64,000 bases of DNA from Salegentibacter sp. Hel_I_6 (GTDB lineage Bacteria; Bacteroidota; Bacteroidia; Flavobacteriales; Flavobacteriaceae): NCBI RefSeq assembly GCF_000745315.1, contig NZ_JQNQ01000001.1:124001-188000 (forward strand), read 5' to 3'. Position numbers and translations under genes: made by a program. The notes beneath the pieces were generated by a model. It was given only the letters and a program-made list of their open reading frames with translations. It made no database searches and was not told the origin of the DNA. Numbering within the stretch: position 1 is the first letter of the stretch; each line of letters opens with the position of its first letter. Positions 63,348 to 64,000 of this stretch are shown here, piece after piece.

Positions 63348-63962
63348 ATGAAAACACCATATAAAAATATCTATTCGATATTAAGGCTCAACCGCTTTAT
63401 AGTACTGGCCGTAGTACTTTGTTCGCTGTTTTGTAGTGTCTTTGCTATTTGGATGGCCATCTCCACAAGGAATATGGCATTAAACAGCGCCTTTGCCATC
63501 AATACCGATGGGAGCATCATTCCCTTAAAGCTGGTGACCCAAAAAGAAAACTTCCGAGTAGAAGCCCTGGCTCATTTGGAGCTGTTTCACACCTACTTCT
63601 ATAATATTGATGCCAGCAATTATGAGAAAAACCTGGAAAAAGCATTATGGCTGGGCAATAGTTCGGTAGACAACCTATACAGGCAGAAAAAGGCCGAAGG
63701 GGTTTACAACCGCTTATTGCAGTACTCGCTGGTCCAAAAGGTATTAACGATCGATTCGCAGCTGGAAGAAAAGGAGGAATCGTTTCATTTTAAAACTACC
63801 GTTATTTTCGAGATCAACCGCGGCAGCATTGTGGATACCTACGAACTGGTTACCACGGGAAAACTACTCATCGTAGATCGTCACTTCCCCCATAACCCAC
63901 ACGGGCTCCTCATTACGGATTATTTCGAAAACAGTTTAAGAAAAGTACCCTCACAAAATTAA
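63348..63962 (+). CDS. traK: Conjugal transfer protein TraK
   Basis: The start is the ATG at 63348 (MKTPYKNIYSILRLNRFIVL); 19 upstream codons to 63291 look non-coding and would cut the usual N-terminus. The 204-residue protein has one membrane anchor followed by a periplasmic domain (ALAHLELFHTYFYNIDASNYE, TTVIFEINRGSIVDTYELVT). This is the VirB8-like family TraK of Bacteroidetes ICEs. It lies 11 bases before the next start codon. Confidence 0.92.
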   Translation: MKTPYKNIYSILRLNRFIVLAVVLCSLFCSVFAIWMAISTRNMALNSAFAINTDGSIIPLKLVTQKENFRVEALAHLELFHTYFYNIDASNYEKNLEKALWLGNSSVDNLYRQKKAEGVYNRLLQYSLVQKVLTIDSQLEEKEESFHFKTTVIFEINRGSIVDTYELVTTGKLLIVDRHFPHNPHGLLITDYFENSLRKVPSQN

Positions 63963-63973
63963 AATTAGAACCG

Positions 63974-64000
63974 ATGAAAATTGAAAAGAACAAAATCGTA
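63974..64000 (+). CDS. Start of next transfer gene (probably traM or traL), partial
   Basis: An ATG at 63974 opens the frame MKIEKNKIV up to the window end. Position after traK and the basic start suggest TraM. Nine codons are too few to decide. Confidence 0.4.

Overview
The window comes from an AT-rich member of the Bacteroidota, most likely a marine or soil Flavobacteriaceae. The basis is a SusC/SusD pair, Bacteroidetes-type conjugation genes (TraE-TraK order, RteC), DUF6520-, DUF5655- and RidA-type proteins, and lack of strong Shine-Dalgarno sequences. Most of it is accessory DNA: a defence cluster, a cassette array full of mobile elements, a nutrient-uptake locus and the start of an integrative conjugative element (ICE).

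1-13 kb: a partial serine hydrolase, a nuclease/membrane fusion and a broken DUF5655 nuclease gene lie beside a three-gene minus-strand operon (3110-11726). This operon encodes a type IIG restriction-modification enzyme, a nitrilase-fold protein and a Rad50/SbcC-like ATPase with a zinc hook. I do not recognise this trio as a named defence system.

13.87-39.11 kb: this is the most unusual region. Nine gene cassettes lie head to tail, all genes on the minus strand, separated by 100-190 bp imperfect palindromes. In every cassette the first 9-17 bases are the (near-)reverse complement of the last bases before the next palindrome. That is the signature of integron cassettes, where each excised circle rebuilds its own attC. 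No integron integrase is in the window. Cargo includes a Mrr-nSTAND3 NTPase, a CmdTAC-like toxin-antitoxin-chaperone operon, an AraC/NmrA pair, a RidA/Crp pair, a GNAT and several secreted unknowns. Six of the eight internal junctions are interrupted by mobile DNA at the same point next to the GTT core. These are two IS110 copies with a predicted bridge RNA, two IS91-type elements carrying a tyrosine recombinase, and three 1854-bp group II introns. A remnant of a further IS110 copy abuts the first cassette. The guide segments of the predicted bridge RNA spell out the palindrome end.

39.1-49.4 kb: a palindrome-flanked XRE regulator and a 700-bp structured non-coding stretch precede susC-susD-M16 peptidase. 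A DUF6520 secreted peptide, an AraC regulator and a small conserved protein follow.

49.6-64 kb: a PLP enzyme/acyltransferase fusion leads into ICE genes: rteC, an HTH excisionase-like gene, a replication/regulator-like gene and a DnaC-like ATPase. A minus-strand cargo operon (ATP-grasp, RidA, MDR oxidoreductase, MarR-GNAT, GNAT) has a candidate MarR operator. The transfer operon traE-F-G-I-J-K runs off the window end.
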